From contig JBANSL010000013.1 in the NCBI GenBank assembly GCA_037127255.1, positions 11,800,688-11,864,687 of the forward strand: a stretch of 64,000 bases of DNA, written 5' to 3'. This stretch comes from Persicaria tinctoria. Its lineage: Eukaryota; Streptophyta; Magnoliopsida; Caryophyllales; Polygonaceae. The position numbers were made by a program, and so were the translations under genes. Numbering within the stretch: position 1 is the stretch's first letter; each line of letters starts with the position of its first letter. Below are positions 24,640 through 37,030 of this stretch, one piece after another. A model generated the notes under the pieces. That model was given only the letters and a program-made list of their open reading frames with translations. It was not told where the DNA came from and did no database searches.

Positions 24640-27600
24640 TCCCTGAAGATGAAGATGATGTGTAACCCCCGAAGTGGTTAATCAATCGATTTTGTATAGA
24701 CCTGTCAAAACACAATCCGACCGGGTGACCCGACCCGACCGACCGAAATTTTTTGGGTCAAGACCCGGAAATTTTGACCCGGGAATTTTTTTCGACCCGA
24801 ACCCAAAAACCCGAAAATTTTCCGGGTAATCTGGGTTTAGACCCGGTGACCTGATTGACCTGGTAATATATAAAGGCATCCCCGTTCCTGTAGTAACGAC
24901 AATCATCTCCTGAAGAGTTGTATATGAAAAGGAAATTCATAAAATGTCTCTCTCTCATCAATACAAGTTTGACCCTGAAGTGACAATATTCATTTCCTGA
25001 AGTAAATGAATGATAAGAGATATATTGTATATCCTCATAAAGATTATTTAAAATCATACCCGGAAGTGTATGAATTGTATTTTAAAGTTGCACAAATACC
25101 CAGAAGTGTAGAAATTAAAACGAATGTATACAAGTTGTCTTCTCCCTGAAGTGAGTAATAATCAAACGTACCATTTCTTGAAGAATATGGTCAATGTTTA
25201 TATGACAACTTACTATATTTTTGAATTACAACTTATAGTATATGATCGAAATATACATAATAGAGACTAATTGTCACTCGAAGTTGACAAATGAATCATT
25301 TTATGAATAAAATTATTTCTTGAAGAAAATGATAAATTGACAAGTTTTTTTCATGGTTCCACCTGAAGTGGACGAATACAAATTTCTTTTATTTATTTAT
25401 TTGTTTTTTTTATTCATTGCTTTATATTGAATAAAATTATTATGATTTTACTTATTGTAATTCAAAGCTCAAAGTGTTTCCCGAAGAAACTACTCATCAT
25501 GAGTGTCCAATGCGGAGTTTTGTTTGGCAAAATGAACATTTGGGAGAAAGGTTTACCACAATCCCGTAGATTGTGAAGTTTTTCAACACCAACCTAAGAG
25601 CCTGAAGACTCTACTGGTGGATTTTTATTAACTCCTGAAGAGTAAAGAATATTTTATGAACTCTAGAAAAGTAAAGGATTTCACAAACTCTAGAAGAGTA
25701 TATGTTCCTAATTTTATCATTTGTACTCCTGAAGACGTACATGGAATGTGGGTTTTATCATATTCAGAACTATTTTTATTTGGTCGGTAAAACCAATAGA
25801 AGTAACTACATAACACGATCCGGTTAAGAAGGCCACTTCCTGACTATCCTCTAAGCATTGCCTGAAGCATGCCCCTTCGGTAGAGGGTGTGAAAGAGGTT
25901 ATGGTTAAGCGCTTGACCAAAGTTATTGTTGTTGCTTATAGCTAGGTCTGTTATACGGTTATTTCTAAATGTCTTGGAGAACATTATAAATGACTCATAC
26001 CTAAAGTATGACATCAACGAAAGTTCTGACAATACCCATTCAGTGACATCTAAATTAAATAAATGGATCACCATATACAAAGTTCAATGGTTGAATATTA
26101 TGATTTATAAGTGTCAAACAACTTTGAAAACCTGAAGTTTTCTCAAACAATCATAGATAAATACCATATAGCTCCAGAAGAGCATTGATCTTGTTACCTG
26201 AAGTAACAATGACAGATATGTATGAATTAACATGGTATTGAACACCAATATCTCATATGACTAGCCAGAAGCAAGTCTTACAGAATTGAGAATGTATATA
26301 TACAAGGGCAGAGCCAGAAAAAGATCGAGGGGGGGGCTCGCCTATTTTAGCGGGAATTTTTTTTTTAATATATACGAAATATAAGTTTTTTTTGTAAAGA
26401 ATATAGTACAAAACACATTAAATATATGATTTTTGTAAAGAATATAGTAGAAAACATGTTAAATATATGATTTAAAAAGCTAAAAGAGAAAAAAATCCAT
26501 AAAATGAAGCCATAGAGATTTGAACTCAAGACCTCATCATACCAATTCACACCTCATACCAACTAAGCTAGACCTACTTATTGATTTATTACCCTTTTTA
26601 ACTTATTTTAACCCTTAAATTATCAAAAATTACAAAAAAAATACATATATATATTTTTTTTTTATGTTTTTCCCCCGACCCAAGGGGGGGCTCGAGCCAC
26701 CTCATGCCCCCCCTCCCTCCGCCCCTGTATATATATGGTTTATTTGACACTCATTTATCCCATTGAAACTTATCCCTAACCAGAAGTTAGTTAATGATAA
26801 AATGTTTTTCTTTGTGGCATTCGGTCATTCATGTGAAACGATGATGGGCGGGATCATTGACATTCACATACACACCTACTAAAAGGGACCAGAAGATCCT
26901 AGGACCTGAAGATCCTCTATAAGGGTGATCGAACATATATGGTATGTCATCTTGGCAAATCAACAACAAGACTATCTAAATTCAAAGTAAATGCAAAGTC
27001 TCTAATGTCTCTTGAATGGATTTAATGAGACATCTATGGAACACTGTCATATAGACCAGTGTAATTCCAAGATTACAGATGCCTCAACACTTTGGTCATA
27101 TGAAACATAAGGTAGAGAATGTTACCAAAACCATTGTTGAGCATAAGGTAGCTCACAGCGACCCAGAAGAGTCGTTGGTCAAATGGGCCCATGCATGTTT
27201 GCATTTCGAATTTGACACAATAACATCTTCCTAATTATCTCCAGAAGAGAGCATGTCATTCAAAGGTTTTGAATAAGCAGCATATGTTCCGAGATGTACC
27301 TCTTCCAAATGAACTACAATGAGACCACAAAGAAGTTGGATGATACATGGGGTTTGAGTCCCTATTGATATCAAATACCTAGAGCTTTATAATGGTGATC
27401 AAATGCTCGGTATTTAGGGGGAGAGGAAATAAGACTAAAAATTAAGAAAGAGATTGCACGGAAGCAACTTCTCTATCATTTCATATTCGCGGATAAATAA
27501 AAGTGGACCAGAAGTTCAATAAATGAAATGATTATAAGGTTTAGCAAATATGCCAATGAAAGCATTTACTAAAGGCCGAGAAAGTGATAATTAAAGTCAC

Positions 27601-28310
27601 AAATCATACTAGCGCATTTGGAAGTTCCAGAAGTAACTCTAACTCAATGAATATCAAATGGTTCTCAAGTACACCATAAGTGTTGGAGATCACTAGGCTC
27701 TTGGTATATGATTCCCCAGAAGTGGAAAGAGCCTATGAGAATATGATGATCATCAAATAAACAAATGGATGTCGACATCGAAATGATAGTAAAGAGCTAG
27801 AAAAAGGAAACTCATGCAAGAATGAGTTCTTTAAGCATGATGACATTGGACCTGTAGTTCCAACACCGAAAAGTGTAACATCATTTGGTTTTAAGTGGGT
27901 GTTCATACAAAATAAAATATAAAGCCAACTTGATTGTACAAAAGCCGACCTGTCAAAGGTTATATGGAGAATGTATTCACCAGAAGTGAATATAACTTGA
28001 TTGCATACGCATATAAATGGAAATGATCGATTGAAAATGCCTGAAGCATTAATATCAAAATCCTGTCATATGCAATTGGTTAATGATCCTGATAAGAGTA
28101 CCTAAAGTACCTATAATTGTGAAAATGGTGACATTGCGTTAGGTCCCGAAGTACCATACAATGTTGTACTCTTTTCCTTAATCTTGGTTTTTATCCCATT
28201 GGATTTTTCCAAGTTAAGGTTTTTAACGAGGCAACTTAGACACCATTTAATACACTAGATCCCCCATGATCAAATGGCACACTAGGTCCTGAAGTACCTT
28301 ATGTTTGTGC
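24640..28310 (+). repeat. Series of about 35 short palindromes centred on CCNGAAG
   Basis: Through the copia interior a core CCTGAAG, CCAGAAG or CCCGAAG recurs at intervals of roughly 30-250 bases, and each time the sequence on its left is the reverse complement of the sequence on its right. Arms differ from site to site: TTGTTAC/GTAACAA at 26191-26209, GAAAAC/GTTTTC at 26126-26142, GCTC/GAGC at 26171-26183, CTAAC/GTTAG at 26776-26790, GTTTC/GAAAC at 25476-25490, TATTCAC/GTGAATA at 27974-27992, AATGC/GCATT at 28036-28050. Loops are five bases (CTGAA, CAGAA, CCGAA). Some copies sit at conserved copia codons (Pro-Glu-Val), most do not obviously. Confidence 0.85.
26303..26727. mobile_element. 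hAT-type MITE nested in the copia element
   Basis: A 425-bp insertion with ends CAAGGGCAGAGCC and CCTCCGCCCCTG and an 8-bp duplication TATATATA on both sides (26295-26302 and 26728-26735), the hAT signature. GC-rich near the ends (CGAGGGGGGGCTCG on the left, AAGGGGGGGCTCGAGCC on the right), AT-rich inside. On the minus strand it contains a tRNA-like module: box A TAGCTTAGTTGGTATGAG and box B GAGTTCAAATC at about 26515-26575. Confidence 0.8.
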
Positions 28311-28713
28311 ATTGAAAGCAGCTCAACGCTAGCAAATGGAAGTCAAGCATTCGAAGTCAATTGTAATGTATGAAGAAATCTCAACTTATACACGTCAAAG
28401 GAAATGTTGAGACTAGGCTATGCAGCTCATACAGTCAGCATCATCAAGAAGTTCAAAGAGCTTACCCGAATGAGAAGACTACAAGAAGGGTGTTGAATTC
28501 AGGGGGAGTATACGCACTGTACTCTTTTTTCCTTCGATCAGGTTTTGTCCCACTGAGTTTTCCCGACAAGGTTTTTAACGAGGCAGATCACCAAAGCGTA
28601 TCACATGTCATTTGTATTTTTCCTTGGTCCTAGTTTTGGTCCCGTTGGGTTTTCTAGGCGAGGTTTTTAATATGACAGTCTTGTAATATTTAGAGATGTT
28701 TATCCAAGGGGGG

Positions 28714-28867
28714 TGTTATAATATTATTATATTGTGATGGATAAACTCTAGGAAACCCTAGTTCCTTTGTATACACCTATATAATGGGCCCTTTGGAACC
28801 CTAATGAATACATCAGTTTCTCCTCTCTTCTCTATGCCTCTCTTATCTATTCTTACGGTTTATCACA
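28714..28867 (+). repeat. 3' LTR of the copia element
   Basis: 154 bp, strongly similar to the 5' LTR; differences (for example TAGATAAACT versus TGGATAAACT) show the insertion is not very recent. Confidence 0.88.
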
Positions 28868-28872
28868 TAAAC

Positions 28873-29190
28873 ATATTTAAAGCGATTTTTGGAGACACGT
28901 TTCTTCTTCAATATCTTTGTAATCTTCATGAATCTATTAATGTAAATCTACAACTACCGTTCTCGATCATAGCGTGATATTTTTTATAATAAAATTTTAA
29001 TAATATTATAAATTTATATTAACTATAAATTTAAATAAAAGGAGTAGTAAAAGTAGTATGGAATAAAAAATGTGATTAACAAAATTCTAATAATATAATA
29101 AATTAAGATAACTTAGTAAAACCCCATGTATTTTGGGTTTGAATTGAACATGTGAATGAGGGTTTTAAATTTGGCCTTTCATATTTAGAT
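28873..29190. other. AT-rich intergenic DNA
   Basis: Nothing recognised apart from AT-rich sequence between the copia element and the RTE LINE. Confidence 0.5.
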
Positions 29191-29194
29191 GTGA

Positions 29195-30115
29195 TGATTC
29201 ATAAATAACAACAACAATATTAGTGTGTCCCACTACAAGCGGGGTCTGAGCCTCTGAGGGGTCGAATTATACATACTTTTTCTTCGACTATGTCGAGAGG
29301 GTGTTTTCGAGACTCATAGTACAAATAAATACAATACAATACAATCTAAATATAAATATAAATAAAAATAAAGTAAAAACCAAAGTAAAATAAAACAAAC
29401 CAAATTGTCATATAATAAGCATTGTAAGAGAGAAAAATGGAAGTATGGGTGCATTTTACTCCTCCAAACAATACGTCGGCCACCTCACAAAACTAACTAT
29501 CCTTGATGCGAATAGCATACCTCCATTATATCTTATCGCACGCCATCTCCAATAAAACTATGCACACATACGATAGCTTCATTCCTAATCCTATCACGTA
29601 TAGCTTCATTCCTGATCTTGTCAATCCTCGTCTGCCCGCACATCCTTCTAATCATTCTCATCTATGTAACTATGACTCTTTTGCTACTGTGCTTTCTTAA
29701 TCGCCCAACAGGCCCATACATCAAATCGGGTCTCACTATCACTTTGTAGAATTTACCTTTAAGCTTTAATGAAACTTTGTTGTCACACAAAACTCTCGAT
29801 GCATCTCTTCATTTTTACCACCCTACCTGAACCCTATGCTTGATGTCCTTGTTTATGTCTCTCTATCGCTTTGCATTACCGACCCCAAAATATTTAAAAG
29901 TTAAAACTGTCTTTCTTTTGTACAATATCCTCACCCAACCTCGTATCCTTGTCCCCCTCTCCTTCCCCACCCAAAGTAAGCTACATATACTCTATCTTTG
30001 TCCTCTAGTTAATTTTTTCCGTCAGAGCCCCAAGTTGCTACTATCATTTCCTCTTCTCTTATTCACCAAAATAATGTTATCCGTAAAAAGCATACACCAT
30101 GTAATCTCGACCTGA
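29195..30115 (-). mobile_element. RTE-type LINE 3' remnant
   Basis: Minus-strand sequence carries the end of an RTE-clade reverse transcriptase: FADDIILV near 30075, KLKGKFYKVIVRPDLMYG near 29745, MRMIRRMCGQTRIDKIRNEA near 29620, with several stops and frameshifts. It ends with the typical plant RTE 3' leader GACCCCGCTTGTAGTGGGA and a (TTG)n-like tail, seen on the plus strand as AACAACAACAA at 29205-29215. The copy is 5' truncated and dead. A short internal duplication (AGCTTCATTCCTAATC / AGCTTCATTCCTGATC) lies near 29575-29620. Confidence 0.85.
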
Positions 30116-30735
30116 ATAGATCCCGAAACACCAGTGTAAAAAGAGATGCGAGTTGGTAATGATTTCTTGTATTGTTCGTTTGAAATTGGGATTTTGGTAT
30201 CGATATATAATATAATATATTAGTCCTAACAAGGGAAATATTACTTATTTAGTACAAATTGGATTTCCTTTTTAGCGGAGACTTTGGGTTTTGACTGGGA
30301 GGAGGAATACTCCTTTGGGAGCGAACTCACCGTGTTTGAAGACCAATGAAGCTTCCTAAAGAACAAAGTCTTACTTCGTCAATTCAGAATAAAGAATATG
30401 TGAAGATTGAGACTCTGAAAGCATATCATTCAAGAATTTTACTATAAGCTCGCCAGATTTATATATAACAGGTTCATTAATTCCCATTCCCAATTCTCCA
30501 ATGTCTTGCTGATTTTGTAGCTAATCTTGCTCTTTCCTTTCCATTAGGCCTTTCTGTTTTGAACTCGGCCCCTACTGGCGCCTCCGTTTTGCTGCGGGAT
30601 GATGCACTGGGACTCTTAAGGCCCCGGCTGTGCTCCCGGTGATGTTGTTCCCTTCCTTTTGCTAATGTTATTCCTCACCTTTTAGGTGGGGTTCACCAAA
30701 AAAAAAAAAAACTAATAAGCCATCCATCTGCATAT
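30116..30735. other. Intergenic between RTE LINE and RLP pseudogene
   Basis: At 30500-30690 the bases resemble a LINE RNase H tail: frame pieces INSHSQFSNVLLILX and a terminal A-rich run AAAAAAAAAAAA near 30700. It is possibly the 3' end of another L1-type element, too short to assign. Confidence 0.4.
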
Positions 30736-30737
30736 AT

Positions 30738-33030
30738 ATGCTCTTCAAATTCATCAAATTACTCACAACAATTAATATGTTCAAATTGGCTTCCACTTCC
30801 CTCCTCCTCGTTTCCTTTCTGAATTTAAGTGCCGATCCAGCTCCCTTAGCTTCCTCCACCAACCCTTCCATCTATTTCTCATACTAATTTAACCTCTCTC
30901 CAGTCACTTGATCTATCCAACAACAGTGTGTCTTCTTCCACCTTTTCTTATTTGGTTAATGGAACCAACAATCTTCAAAGGCTTTCTTTAGATTATATGA
31001 AACTGGAAAATTCTAACATTCATGAATTTCTTGGAGCAGTGATCAATGGGAAGTCTAAATATTTCTTGGATACATTAATCCTGGCCAACAACGATCTCAC
31101 CATCATGCCTGTTGAAGTTACTATGTTTCCATCATTGATGAGTTTGGATTTGTCCTTTAATAGAATAAGTGGAAGCCTTGCCGAAATTCTCCAATCTCTC
31201 CCATCCAATCTAACAACACTGGATGTCTCTTCAAACTTGTTAAATGGTACGGTCATTTCTGACACAAGTTTTTTCAACTGGAGTCCTTGCAATTATCATA
31301 TAACAACCTTCTTACCCTCAACTTTAGTAAGAGCTGGGTGCCACCATTCCAACTACTGGCTTTAGGGTTGGGATCTTAACTTGTAAGGTTGGGCCTAGCT
31401 TTTCGGATTGGATTTTGACCCAACAAAGTTTGGTGAGTCTTGACATTTCTAACTCCATGATATCTGGTGCTCTTCCTGATGCCTTTTGGGAAATCGCTAC
31501 TGGATTATACTTCTTCAATCTCTCTCACAACAAAATTGATTGCAAGATACCAAACTTATCATTGTCTTCTCTTTATTTTGGAGACGCCGATATAGATTTG
31601 AGTTATAATTCCTTTCATGGTGCTATTCCGCTATTTCTGTTCAATGCAATGATTTTGGATTTGTCAAATAATAGACTCACAAGTTTCCCCCCATTGCAGA
31701 TTGGAACACCGAGTCTTTCTTTACCTATAATAAATCTCTCTGCAAATCGCATATCAGGCTCGCTTCCTAATTGGATTTTTCAAATCACATCTCTTTTGGT
31801 TCTCAATCTTTCAAATAACAAGCTGTCAGGAGCTCTTCCTGCAGAAATAGGATCCCAACAGCAGCTCTCTGTGCTTCATTTGAGTAACAACTACTTTTCT
31901 GGAGAGCTACCTTCATCAATGCAAAATTCCACTGAGTTGATCATCTTGGAGCTTGCAAATAACAAATTTACAGGAGCTGTACCATTTTGGTTAGGAGAAA
32001 GCATGACACACTTGATTGCTCTTACGTTAAGGTCAAATGATTTTGTTGGAGAGTTGCCTTCCAGCCTCTGTCATCTCCAAAGTCTTCAAATATTTGACCT
32101 ATCTGATAATCAAATATCACTGTTATGTCCACGAATAAACATTTGAACGGTGAATATGTATATTTTGGTACAGACAAAGTATATCAAACAGATAACACAA
32201 TACTTGATTATGCATCGATTGCATGGAAGGGAGTGCTTGCAGAATTCTACAGTCAAAACCTCAATCAACGTAATGTTATCAATCTCTCTGACAATTTGTT
32301 GCAAGGTAAAATCCCGGCTGAAGTGACCGCTCTCAAAATGTTGAGGTCGCTAGACTTGTCAAGAAATGCCTTAAATGGAAGCATTCCTGATAAGATTGGT
32401 CAGATGACATCCATGGAGGTTCTTTTATTGTCATCTAACAGAATAAGTGGGGTGATTCCAGAGAGTTTGGCTAGTTTAACTTTCTTGGATAAATTGAATC
32501 TGTCAAACAACAATTTATCTGGGAGAATCCCCACCAGTACTCAGCTGCAAAGCTTCAGTGCTTCTTCATATGATGGAAATCCCAAGTTGTGCGGTAACCC
32601 GCTATCCACCAAGTACCCTGGAGATGAAGATGATGATAAAAAACACCCTCCGTCTAGCAAGAATGCTCGTGACGAAGATGACGAGTCCTTTGATATCCAA
32701 GTATTCTTGGCTGCTCTAGGGATGGGATTCGCTGTCACCTTCTTAGGAGTCCTTGGGATATTGCATTTCATCCGTCCATGGAGACTCGCATTCTTCAAGT
32801 TGAGCAAAAACATTGCTGATAGGATCTTTGTGGCCACATCTTTATTCCCATCCAGAGTCAAAAGTAGACTTTGTTTCACAAAGGTACGTGTACTTGATGT
32901 TTGTATGATTTTTTTTTGGGTATGATAGTGATTTCCCCCCTCTTTCCCCCTGATTATTCTTATCATTCATCACTAAATTCGGCACAAAACTTAAACCTGC
33001 AACTTTCGTGCATGTATTGACAGACAAATG
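30738..33030 (+). pseudogene. Cf-type LRR receptor-like protein (RLP) pseudogene
   Basis: The ATG at 30738 starts a signal-peptide-like sequence (MLFKFIKLL, then SLLLVSFLNLSA), followed by a stop and LRR sequence in a shifted frame from about 30905 (LDLSNNSVSSSTFSYLVNG). LRRs of the LxxLxLSxNxxSGxLP type continue to 32120 with a frameshift near 31290-31360. An internal deletion near 32120-32150 removes the segment before the island domain. Then come the island-like stretch (YASIAWKGVLAEFY), last LRRs (NVINLSDNLLQGKIPAEV, SLDLSRNALNGSIP, KLNLSNNNLSGRIP), the RLP juxtamembrane motif (PTSTQLQSFSASSYDGNPKL), an acidic domain, one transmembrane helix (VFLAALGMGFAVTFLGVLG) and a short basic tail. 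Such proteins are cell-surface immune or developmental receptors without a kinase. A GTACGT donor at 32884 and an acceptor near 33024 fit a last intron. Broken by at least two frameshifts. Confidence 0.85.
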
Positions 33031-34320
33031 GAGCTCCAAATATGTGAGTAGTTGGTCCATCTGCCAAGGCTCTGTCATTCAACTGGAAATATAGCACCTT
33101 TGTTGCGGATTGTGTTCTTCTTTTGTTGAAAAATCTGCAAATTTTATGCTTTAATCTTCGGTATTCTAACTATGGTTCCGCTTTCTAACTCAATTCTAGT
33201 GTTCTTGCACCACAGATTGTAATCATATTTATGTGCTTATATATCTTAATTATGTTATTTGTAGCTTCACCGTTAACCTGATAACACATAAATGATTTGC
33301 TGTCATTGTAGCCGCAAAAGTTAAGTGATCCAGCTTTATACTCAACTGGAGAAATATTAGACAGAACAATCTAGGAGGCACCGGACTTGGTGAAGTTGAC
33401 AACACCAGTAGTAACACAAGCCCGAGATCCTCTAGAACATGAATCTAGCTGTCTATAAGAAGGATTGTATGGTCCCTTATAAAGAAAGAAAAAGTAAGAA
33501 ATACAGATGCAATTACCAGCACAAAATGTTTCCTTTTTCTAGCAACCAGGCTTGCTGAAAGTTCACAAAAACAACACTGATGGTTGGCAATGGTAGCAAC
33601 AAGGATTGTATATCAGTGTCCCCAATCGTGTCCCCTAGTCTTTACCTGATGATGCATATCAGTGTTCAACTTCATGAAGCTTACAGAAAATAAAATAAAT
33701 AAAGTTTCAGTTTAGTGAGGTAGTTCATCTTTGTATTCCTCCTTTTTCACACTACTCGAGCAAAACCAGATTAAAAACTTGACAAATTTATAAACATCCT
33801 AATTTTGATTTAAGACCAAAATTACACGTTACTAGAGATTATAGGATCCCTGCAAAGCATCATCACTGTGGGGTATATAAAGAGCTTGTTTGTTGAGAAC
33901 AAATTTAAACTCTTACCATTTCACCTTTGAAGATATAACAACAATTTTTTTTATAACTTGCCGACAACAAATTTGAACTCAATTTGAAGATGCAACTGGC
34001 TAGACCTCATTTGAAGATATAAACAAATTTGAACTCCTCGTCAATGAATTTTTTTGGGGGGATTCAGAGCTTGCGAGTAACGGATTTTCACAAGTCATCC
34101 GTGCCATTTTGGTTTTGAAGTATGCAGCAATTGATTGTTTTTATGTTACTTATAGTCAAATAATATCTTCCGAGCTAGACTTGAATTGCCTTCCATGTTG
34201 TGTCTACTGTGTACTTAACTAATATGTCAACAGATACATGTATGAGGCTATGAGTGATATATTCGAAGGAGTCAAGGAGGCGGTATATGTCACTGAAATC
34301 TTAAGGAGGGTACTTGATCT
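33031..34320. other. Region 3' of the RLP pseudogene
   Basis: No coding sequence recognised. AT-rich with repeated ACAAATTTGAACTC words near 33900-34040. Confidence 0.5.
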
Positions 34321-34329
34321 CTAAAGGAG

Positions 34330-34500
34330 ATGAGTTGCTTGGATTTAACAAGGGATGAATTAAATTGAAGCATTCCTGATAAGATTGGTCAGTTAACATC
34401 TCTATAATTTCTTAAACAATCATCTAATAAACTTTATAGGGAAATCCCACAGAGCTTCAATATTGTATAGCAGCTCCATCTATCTAATAAACTTTCTTAA
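34330..34500 (+). pseudogene. Small RLP LRR remnant
   Basis: Decayed copy of the last LRRs of the RLP above: CLDLTRDELN, stop, SIPDKIGQLTSL, stop, then EIPQSFN and QLHLSNKLS. The words TCCTGATAAGATTGGTCAG match the RLP pseudogene at 32386-32404. Evidence that a further RLP copy once stood here. Confidence 0.75.
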
Positions 34501-35660
34501 ATGAATTAAATGTTGAGTACGAAGTCATTGGATGGACCTCAAACTAAGTTAATAATTGGGTTTTCAATAGTTTATTAGTAGTTTGTATTTATATTTCTGA
34601 TGGGTTCATTGTTGCATCCCCAATAAGCTATTGTTAGGACCCGAAGGTCGAATAGGAAGGCTTAAGCCTTTAATGGCGGTTTTGAGAAACGGAGGGGAAG
34701 AAGAAAGAGTTGAGACCATGAGAGGAAACTGAGATTTCTGTATTCGATACCAGTACAATTCATCCCGCAAAGACCGACATCCCTTACTATGTATATGTAT
34801 GTACCAATCAGTTCGGGAACACAAACGATTTGAGCACAACACCTAGCACTCCTTCCCACTGGCCCTAGACAGACCACCAGGATCAAAACTTGATGTCCAG
34901 CCATCATCACCCTATGTTGGTTTGCAAGCACAAGAACAATTGATTCAATCCAACAATTGTTCACCTTTCTGCTTCCACAGTCTCGGCTACTGCAACCCCC
35001 AGGGTTGAAAAGCCAATTTTCATGACCCATCACCGTGCTTGCACTTCCCAAATGAATAGAAGAATTACTGATGTCGGTACCTCTACTAGGCATTTTGACA
35101 ACTACTTAACGAATTTTCACTGCTCAAATTCCTTCCAATAACCACTTCAGTTTCCAATTCCCCAACATTTTTTACCTCAGATTCACAACAATTGAAGGAA
35201 TCCAATTTACGGAAGGATATGAAAACTCACATTTTGAGTCCACGACGATTTGCCTTGACGATGAACGACGACGTAGTTGAAGACTCTGATAGCGGTTCCC
35301 TGCTGATTTCTTAGCTCTGGTTTGTGAACAATCCACCGCCGAGAATTTGGGTGTTTTGCTGGAGGAGCGGCTGATGGAGTGGAATAGTTTAGGGGGCGTC
35401 TGGGAGCGGTGGAAGAAGGACATCGCTCAACATCTCCTCCATCTTCAACAAATCGCCTGGTAATTCCTACCCTCTTCTCCAATTCCATTTTTTTAGTCAA
35501 TTCGACCCTGTTCTCCACTTCTCTTTTGGGTGTGATTAATGCTTCATTGACTCAGGGTTAGCTTTTTTGGTATAAATTTGAACCTTCATTCAATTTTAGG
35601 GATTTCAATTTGGGGATGCTTTGATTTGAACTACAATCAAAGTTTCTATCGCAAATTTCT
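34501..35660. other. Unassigned DNA with LTR-like word at 34633
   Basis: TGTTAGGACCCGAAGGTCG at 34633 looks like the start of a copia-type LTR, and a 143-residue minus-strand frame (34662-35093) is Ser/Gly-rich without recognisable domain. A second minus-strand frame at 35207-35518 looks like gene-leader sequence. No paired LTR or family assignment could be made. Confidence 0.35.
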
Positions 35661-35663
35661 GCA

Positions 35664-36283
35664 TATTTGAAGTTCTAAGTAACTATCCCATTACCTCGTA
35701 GAGTTGTAGGAGAACCTAAAGAACAGATTTCTACTCTGTAAGAAGCAAAAATAAGCTCCAAAAGTCTTATCTACCTCATTCCATGAATTAGAGCTTGTAG
35801 GTAATGTTTTAAACTAATCGTAAAGGAATGATCTTGAACTAGGCAAATCTTGTGCAGTTAACTAACTGCAGTTGAAGCAATTTTGTGGACAACTTAAAGG
35901 GCCTTCTTATGTACTGGGTTTTCTTGATAACCTACTGCAGGTCTATTTCGTGCATTGCTTTGATTCGTAATATCCCTTCTAAATCTTTGTATTAACTGGA
36001 ATCTACAATCCCTACACCTTTGATTGCTCAACATTCCTTCTAAATTTGCTGATCATTGAATTGAAGCTCAACTTGGATCCTCGATTATACGATCATATTC
36101 ATAGGTCAAGAATGGATTCCTTCTTGGTGGTGAGCGTTGTTCCGCAGGCTTCTCACTTCTAGTCTGCTCTCTACTTCGCAATCTTCTTCGTCGCTGCCAG
36201 ATTCTTCTTCGCCAGCTTTGTCTGTTGTGTGTGTTTCTTTTGAACTTCATAAGGTTGTTACCTCATGGCTGGCTTAGCTTCTC
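35664..36283. repeat. Segmental duplication, copy A
   Basis: About 620 bp starting CTAAGTAACTATCCCATTAC closely match 45637-46113 plus 46703-46840 (copy B). The match ends at 36283, where LINE-like sequence takes over. Copy B is followed by an RLP fragment, so this is the duplicated upstream flank of RLP genes in the cluster. Confidence 0.9.
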
Positions 36284-37030
36284 CTCCCTGAATTCTTTAA
36301 TATTGGATTTGCAGAATGGTTTCGGAGAAACATCATGAGCAACCAAAGGGACAATGAAGGGATCCAATGGGCGATTACATTCGCGTACACTCTTTGGTGG
36401 ACTTGGAAGTGGAGGAATGAGCAAGTGTTCAGTGGCAAACAGTTCGGAGGAGTTAAAGCTGGATTCATCATGCTGCAATCCAAGGAGTACATGACAGCTT
36501 GGGTAAACAAGGAGCAACACAACGAGCACAAGGAACGAACGGAGAAACTGATCTCGTGGACAAGACCTCCCGAAGGATGGTTTAAAGTGAATGTGGATGG
36601 AGCAGTGGACAAGGCCGGGAACGCATCCACTGGCGGAGTCATCAGAAACGAACAAGGAGCATGGCTGATGGGGTGTGTCCGGAACATTGGGGTAAGCTCG
36701 ATTCCATTGGCTGAAATTTGGGGCCTTGCGGATAGCATGGAGTTGGCTTGGAACAAGGGATTTCGGAAGGTGATTTTCGAAACGGACTCGAGCTTGGTGG
36801 AGTCTCTAATCAAGAAAGGGGTGAGGAAGTGTCACCCATTATCTAGCCTTGTGGCACGGTGCCAGGGCTTCATTGAAAGGGATTAGGACATCCAATTCCG
36901 GTTGGTCTATAGGGAAGCGAACTATGTCGCCGACTCCCTTGCTAAGTGTGGCCCTATCCTTTCCATTGGGGCTACACATTTTGTCGGATCCTCCGTTAGG
37001 GGCGACCCAGACTCTAGAGGATGATGTTAA
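36284..37030 (+). pseudogene. L1-type LINE 3' fragment with RNase H domain
   Basis: From about 36313 the frame reads WFRRNIMSNQ, WWTWKWRNEQVF, then an RVT_3-type RNase H: GWFKVNVDGAVDKAGNAS, GGVIRNEQGAW, LAEIWGLADSMELAW, FETDSSLVESLIKKG, and after a stop DIQFRLVYREANYVADSLAK. The stop TAG at 36884-36886 stands where the family has a tryptophan (RDWD), so it is a TGG to TAG change. Without it the frame would run on about 30 further residues. The catalytic acidic residues of RNase H (D in NVDGA, E in LAEIW, D in ETDSS, D in VADSL) are all present, so this is a fairly young copy. It interrupts the RLP-flank duplication. Confidence 0.85.

Larger units (their letters stand above)
23750..28867 (+). 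mobile_element. Full-length Ty1-copia LTR retrotransposon, coding region decayed
   Basis: Paired LTRs at 23750-23893 (144 bp) and 28714-28867 (154 bp), both beginning TGTTRTAATATTATTATATT and ending TTTATCACA. The element is bounded by a perfect 5-bp target duplication TAAAC (23745-23749 and 28868-28872). A primer-site-like TTATCAGCACGAG follows the left LTR and a purine tract (CCAAGGGGGG) precedes the right LTR. Copia order is shown by remnants of reverse transcriptase near 27845-27915 (GPVVPTPKSV then FGFKWVF), KMPEA-like sequence near 28036, and GPEVPY near 28142, which precedes the connection to RNase H in copia. Many stops and frameshifts make it non-coding. A GC-rich segment at 24180-24480 lies in the 5' leader. 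A hAT MITE is nested inside. Confidence 0.88.

Noticed and set aside
34633..35093. Solo LTR beginning TGTTAGGACC
   Set aside because: No matching CA end, primer site or target duplication could be fixed; left as unassigned.
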